A stretch of DNA of 64,000 bases from Girardinichthys multiradiatus. Taxonomy: Eukaryota; Chordata; Actinopteri; Cyprinodontiformes; Goodeidae. The stretch's first letter is position 1, and each line of letters starts with the position of its first letter. The notes below the pieces were generated by a model. That model did not search any database and was not told the DNA's origin. It worked only from the letters and a program-made list of their open reading frames with translations. Below, in pieces: positions 59,766-64,000 of the stretch. The DNA lies in NCBI RefSeq assembly GCF_021462225.1, contig NC_061811.1, forward strand, positions 6,969,663 through 7,033,662, written 5' to 3'. Position numbers and translations under genes: made by a program.

Positions 59766-60971
59766 AATGTGAAAAGTTCAGAGTTCTGAGTTTTGCAATG
59801 TACTGTATGTTTTGATTTTAATAACCTTTTCATTTATATTTTTGGCATAACAGTAACACTGAAGCAAATTGTAAAACACTGTGTTTGTATACACTGTTTA
59901 ATAAAAACCAGATCTTACTTCCATGTGTAAATCTTGTGCCGTCATAAGACCCTCACTCAGACACATCTGTTTGTTTATGGGTCCCAGAAGCTCCATGCTG
60001 AACAGTCACTCTTACTTTCTGGCAAGTAAAAGGTAAACTCCCTTGGACTCCGGAGAGCATGAGGCATTTTTGTAAACCATTCAGCAACAGTTTCTAGCAA
60101 GTTGTGGTAATAATCGCTAAAGTATTCTGTTGACAAAACCTCTGCAGGTAATGTGTGTGTAGAGGTAATTCTGAAATCTGCTCCCTGGCGAAATGCAGAT
60201 TTGAGATGCTGTAATCATTCCAATATTCTGTTCCACTGACATTCATTAGAAACTCCTCTTTCCACTGCATTTGAGTTGCTCTCCGCCAAAAGCAAAATGT
60301 TTCTCCCTCACCAGTATCAGGGGGATAGTGACTCATTGAGTCATGTCATTAGATAATGGGTTTGGAGGACTTTTTCAAACAAACACTGTTCCTGGATGTA
60401 AAATGGAGGGATAGCTCAGTGTTGCAGTTTAGTTTTTTTTGTGGAGATACCAGGGGATTTCCAAGACCACTGCAGGCCCCATCTGTTGTAGATCGAAGCA
60501 GCATCACTGACCCATACACCAGCTGCAGTGTTTACAATATTGTTTTTAAAGCTATACCGCAGCAGCCATCTGCACCTTACTGCAGCTGTAATGATACAAG
60601 ATATTCTCTACTCTATTGCCAAAAGAAAATCATCTCTCAGGGATGTCTGCTTATTGATCAGGTGGATTCCCCAGTGAACACGACAATGTGTCGGCATATT
60701 GACATCTGTATGCTGGCTGCAAGACGTTGCTTTGGGTTTGGTTGATTGCATTTCATCTGTATTTCACTCTGTGACATTGATACCAGCAACAATATCAACA
60801 ACATTTTACCATATCATAAAATGCAGCTCATTACAATAATGAAGCCTATCTTTTGTGGGTTGACAAATGTTCTTGGTCTAAAAATGAAAGCAGATTGTTC
60901 TCCTTGCTCAAACCCAGCTATGTTTGAAATGGACAAGTTGAGGAACACTCTTGCGGTGTTTGCGTGCTAGC
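59766..60971. other. Spacer with one unrecognised open frame
   Basis: The plus frame at 60356-60745 (129 codons, many Cys) and its continuation after one stop to 60970 show no domain that I recognise. No strong splice context was found. Treated as non-coding. Confidence 0.35.
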
Positions 60972-61330
60972 ATGGTAGGATGATCAAGTCAAAGTCCAGA
61001 CCTAAATCCAGTTGAGAATCTGTTAAAATTGATGTCGACAGATATTCTCCATCCAATCGACTGAGCTTTCGATAGTTTGCAAAAAGAACTCCCAAACATT
61101 TTAGTTTCTAGATGCGCAAACATTTTTATCAGTAAAAACGTTTGGAAACCATGTGTCATCTACCTTCGGCTTCACAACTATGCACTACTTCGTGTTGGTC
61201 CGTTACATAAACCCCAAACAAATACAATTCAAATGTAAAAACGTACAGATTACGGCTATTTTTGGAAGTCACTGTAGGTGCAATTATTTTTCGTAGAACA
61301 GTTAGCTGTGCCACTTTTACCAAACACTTA
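60972..61330 (+). mobile_element. Degenerate Tc1 element, 3' end
   Basis: CAAAGTCCAGACCTAAATCC and AGTTGAGAATCTGTTAAAAT encode the SPDLNPVENL catalytic-Glu block. CTCCATCCAATCGACTGAGC and TTTCTAGATGCGCAAAC follow in the right order, then a terminal region with AACTATGCACTACTTCGTGT. The 5' part is absent. Confidence 0.8.
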
Positions 61331-62311
61331 GTTTGCAATTGCAGTTTTGGAAATGTTACCCCAAGTACAGTAGTGAGATGTCCAGAAAAACATTGAGTAA
61401 TTTTAAACATTGTGTTCTGAGCCCCATTCTGCTCACATCAGAGACCAGAGGATGAAAAGGCACTGAGGCTTTGGCTAGTTATCAATAGTGAAACAAATGA
61501 AAACAAACTCCTACATGTCAAGGGGTCTGAAAGAGGTTGCATACATGGATTTAAAGCACTTTTGTTAGAACTGAGGAAAGGGAAAACTGACCTTTGAAGA
61601 TCATAATCATTTTGGAGCCTTCCTAGGTTTAAAACTGCCATCTACTTGGAATATCATAGAAATGTCTCAGTTTAAAAAGAATGATTCAACATAATCTCTT
61701 TTAGTAATAAGCAAATAATACAATGTTTTTTTCCTCGCATGATTATACTTTCTTCAACACAATTTACTTCTAGATTGAGTCAGTGAGTACTAATAGGAGC
61801 ATATCCTTCTATGGCCATGAACTACCATCTCCTGATTGTCCTCTGTGGTCAATTTCCTTCATGTCTGCATGTCAGGAATTAAACGCCCCTTTAATGGTTC
61901 TGTATTTCTTCTGACTTTCCAGTAATTGAGAGATCAATCTTGGATGCACAAGAAACTGTCTAATTTTACATTTGGCTGCAGGGTGTGTGTGTTTATGTGA
62001 GCTTCTTCTTTTTTTATTGTATTCTGTTAAAGGGTGTGATTGTTCTGTATTGATGAGCTTGCAGCGTAGAGGGCTGGCTGAGAGGCTCTATAGCTTTAGT
62101 TGCTCCCTCGTTTTAAAGGTATCTGAAAGCGGAGTTTGGCCTTGGTGGTTATCACTGGCACGTTAGGGAGAGTTAATATAGATTTTAATCTCCCATCTCT
62201 CTGTTTTTCCACTACCCTGGCCATTTATCTCTCTACATCTCTCCTGGTCTCTCTGACGATGTCCTTGCTATAATAACAGCAATTCATATTGAATTTATTT
62301 CTCCTATACAG
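61331..62311. other. Spacer, probable intron sequence if the exon at 62312 is real
   Basis: No supported gene. A pyrimidine-rich stretch lies just before 62311. Confidence 0.4.
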
Positions 62312-62397
62312 GTGATGAGGATGAGGCATTCATCAAGAACAAAACTCCACTGGGAAATGAAGTGGTGCTGGGAGAGTCTACTGGAAAAAAAGTTTAG
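62312..62397 (+). CDS. Candidate 3'-terminal coding exon of an unidentified host gene
   Basis: TTTATTTCTCCTATACAG (ending at 62311) is a good splice-acceptor sequence. The following 86 bases, in phase with two leading bases completing a split codon, encode 27 residues beginning DEDEAFIKNKTPL and ending STGKKV, then TAG at 62395-62397. An ATTAAA that could act as polyadenylation signal follows at about 62456. The segment is acidic then polar, with no transmembrane or repeat features, and is unlike the transposon remains around it. I do not recognise the protein. The exon is short, so chance is a real alternative; upstream exons would lie outside the window or far upstream. Confidence 0.35.
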
Positions 62398-62992
62398 TTT
62401 CCTAGTTTATTCTTGTGTTTTGTTCTTTGTAAATTTGTATTTACACTGTTTAAAATATTAAAGGAGGATTTTGAAAACACATCAGATCTTAATTGGAAAA
62501 TAACTCATGCTGGATATCCATACTGATATGGAATGGGTAATGTGTTGGGAATGAATGGATGCTACATTGTTTGATGAAAATGAAAAGTATGAACCTACAG
62601 AGGGCTTAATCTCAAGTCACAGAGAAATTTACAGTGAAAAACTGATGCGAATTGGAATGACAAGCAGAATTACTAGGGAGATATCATCTGAATCCACCAC
62701 CTGAGGTGTAGTGATTACCAGTGAGATTCAAGAAAATCTCTCAGGAAGTTAGCGATAATTTTCACATGAGCATTGACTCGCTTTGTATTGGATATTCATA
62801 TTCTGGGATCTGCTGGTAAAAACATGCTTAATTTTTCATGGCTATGGTTAATACACTGACGTATTATGAAGCAAAACAGATTGCACAATGAAACTGTTCG
62901 GAACTTCTCAGAGATAACTGAGAGAAGAAATCTTTGCATTTCTCTGTGGAACAACATAAAGAGCAATAGTCTGTGATAAGAGGAAGGTACAC
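62398..62992. other. Possible 3' untranslated region, then spacer
   Basis: If the exon is real, about 60-80 bases to the ATTAAA would be 3' UTR. The rest is AT-rich, with no other feature. Confidence 0.35.
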
Positions 62993-63565
62993 AGTGCCTT
63001 GCTGAAGCGGAACGACCCTTATACATTTTCAAATGTTCCTGTGTTACAGCCACAGACTTTTTTTTTTCTGGGATTTTATGTGATAAAGATCTGCATACTA
63101 ATGAAGTTAAAGAAAGTATGAGTTTTTATAAAAGTGTGGTGCACATTTAAAGTTTTTTCTTGAACCATCTTTCACTGCAGATACAGCTGCAACTATTTTG
63201 GGGTTTGTCTCTACCATCTTTGCACATGTGACATTTCTGCCCCTCCTGCTTTGTAAAGTAGCTGAAGCTCAGATTGGATGGACCGTGTTTATGAACATCA
63301 CTTTTCAAAACTACAGACTCTCAGTTGGATTTAGGTCTGGACTTTGACTAGGGCATTCTAACACATGAATATGCTTTGATCTAAATCACTCCATTGTGGC
63401 CCTGGCTGTTGCCCTGCTGAAAGGGGACCTCCAGCTCACTTTCAAGTATTTTGTAGCCTTCAGCTAACATGTTTTCAAGGTCTTTTGCCTTTATTCTGGA
63501 GTTGACACAGATTTTGCACCAAAATACCTTTATCTCTGGGACATAGAGAGGTCCAGACCTCTCTT
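62993..63565 (-). mobile_element. Degenerate Tc1/mariner element
   Basis: The terminal region CAGTGCCTTGCTGAAGCGGA is followed by GGGATTTTATGTGATAAAGA, then antisense transposase-like words GGATTTAGGTCTGGACTTTG (SPDLN block) and GACTAGGGCATTCTAACACA (EWPSQ block), and GCCCTGCTGAAAGG. It reads on the minus strand and is broken by many changes. Confidence 0.75.
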
Positions 63566-63569
63566 CCAG

Positions 63570-63785
63570 ATGTCTTAGATGATTTATATTTTCATGATGT
63601 CACACAAGCAAGCAGCGACTTTGAGATGTTTTCTTAAATTACATCCACAAGTGTCCAACCAGTTAGCACGAATGTTTTTAATTTACATCCCGGAAGCTCA
63701 TAAAGCCATGACATCATCATCTGGACTTTCCAAATTGTTCAAAAGTAGTCTATAGCAATCTTATTATATATAAACATCTGGAGTT
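63570..63785 (-). mobile_element. 5' end of a Sleeping-Beauty-like Tc1 element
   Basis: TTTTCATGATGTCACACAAGC corresponds to the start-codon region of Sleeping-Beauty-type genes in antisense. TTAAATTACATCCACAAGTG, CATAAAGCCATGACATCATC and GACTTTCCAAATTGTTC follow in the known order toward the terminal repeat. Direct continuation from the previous relic means one inserted in, or recombined with, the other. Confidence 0.68.
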
Positions 63786-63798
63786 AAAGTGATGAAAC

Positions 63799-64000
63799 AA
63801 TCAGTCAGTCAGTCATTTTCTACCACTTCTTGCATAGTGTGTCGCGGGGAAGCTGGTGCCTATCTCCAGCAGTCTATGGGCAGGATATGGGGTTCACCCT
63901 GGACAGGTTGCCAGTCCATCACAGGGGAACAAGCTTTGGACTGTGGGAGGAGGCCGGAGTACCCGCTGAGAACCCACGCATTCACAGGGAGAACATGCAA
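63799..64000 (-). mobile_element. SINE (DANA/Mermaid-like), cut by the window end
   Basis: Starts with a CAGT tandem tail (63801-63814), then TTTTCTACCACTTCTTGC, GTCGCGGGGAAGCTGGTGCC, TATCTCCAGCAGTCTA, GACTGTGGGAGGAGGCCGGA and GGGAGAACATGCAA. Same family and orientation as 41344-41602. The 5' part continues beyond base 64000. Confidence 0.85.

Noticed and set aside
60356..60970. Cys-containing plus frame continuing after one stop
   Set aside because: No recognisable family; no good acceptor or donor; neighbouring Tc1 relics on both sides.
1..64000. CRISPR array, operon or prophage-like system
   Set aside because: No spaced direct repeats and no bacterial-type gene clusters; the sequence has vertebrate transposons throughout.

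Overview
This looks like intergenic or intronic DNA from a ray-finned fish, most likely a percomorph teleost. The evidence is AT-rich non-coding sequence, CA/GT, GGAT and TAA microsatellites, many Tc1/mariner transposons of types common in fish, tRNA-derived SINEs with the DANA/Mermaid-type and cichlid-AFC-type layouts, and pieces of a typical fish LINE. The species cannot be read from the sequence; a killifish-like (cyprinodontiform) source is only an impression. No complete host gene is visible. One short candidate terminal coding exon lies at 62312-62397. No rRNA, tRNA, CRISPR array or bacterial or phage gene was seen.

Layout. 1-13.5 kb: a LINE 3' end, a Tc1 relic split by a solo LTR (family B), a CA microsatellite, a nearly intact Tc1 element with TA duplications (6187-7453), an internally deleted Tc1 derivative, a LINE fragment and another Tc1 relic. 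13.5-27 kb: solo LTR A copy 1, a Tc1 fragment, a DNA transposon with a SINE inside it, a SINE next to a Tc1 half, and solo LTR B copy 2. 27-34 kb: a Tc1 element with an uninterrupted 320-residue transposase (27729-29296) and a rearranged Tc1 element (31724-33161). 34-48.6 kb: a long Tc1 relic, two LTR-like elements, a Tc1 relic probably split by a SINE and a LINE, solo LTR A copy 2 (inverted relative to copy 1), and a 611-bp terminal-inverted-repeat element. 48.6-64 kb: a GC-rich repeat, a young 5'-truncated LINE with target duplication, more Tc1 relics and LINE debris, a GT microsatellite, the candidate exon, and a SINE cut by the window end.

The genes do not form a pathway: nearly all recognisable coding sequence is transposase or reverse transcriptase. 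The most informative points are: three well-preserved Tc1-type elements with three different catalytic spacings; two families of solo LTRs whose exact ends and target duplications can be read; a family A promoter with a perfect CRE palindrome just upstream of a TATA box, kept in both copies; and a Tc1 element whose 5' arm carries an inverted copy of the transposase C-terminal codons. I found no convincing new multi-gene system.
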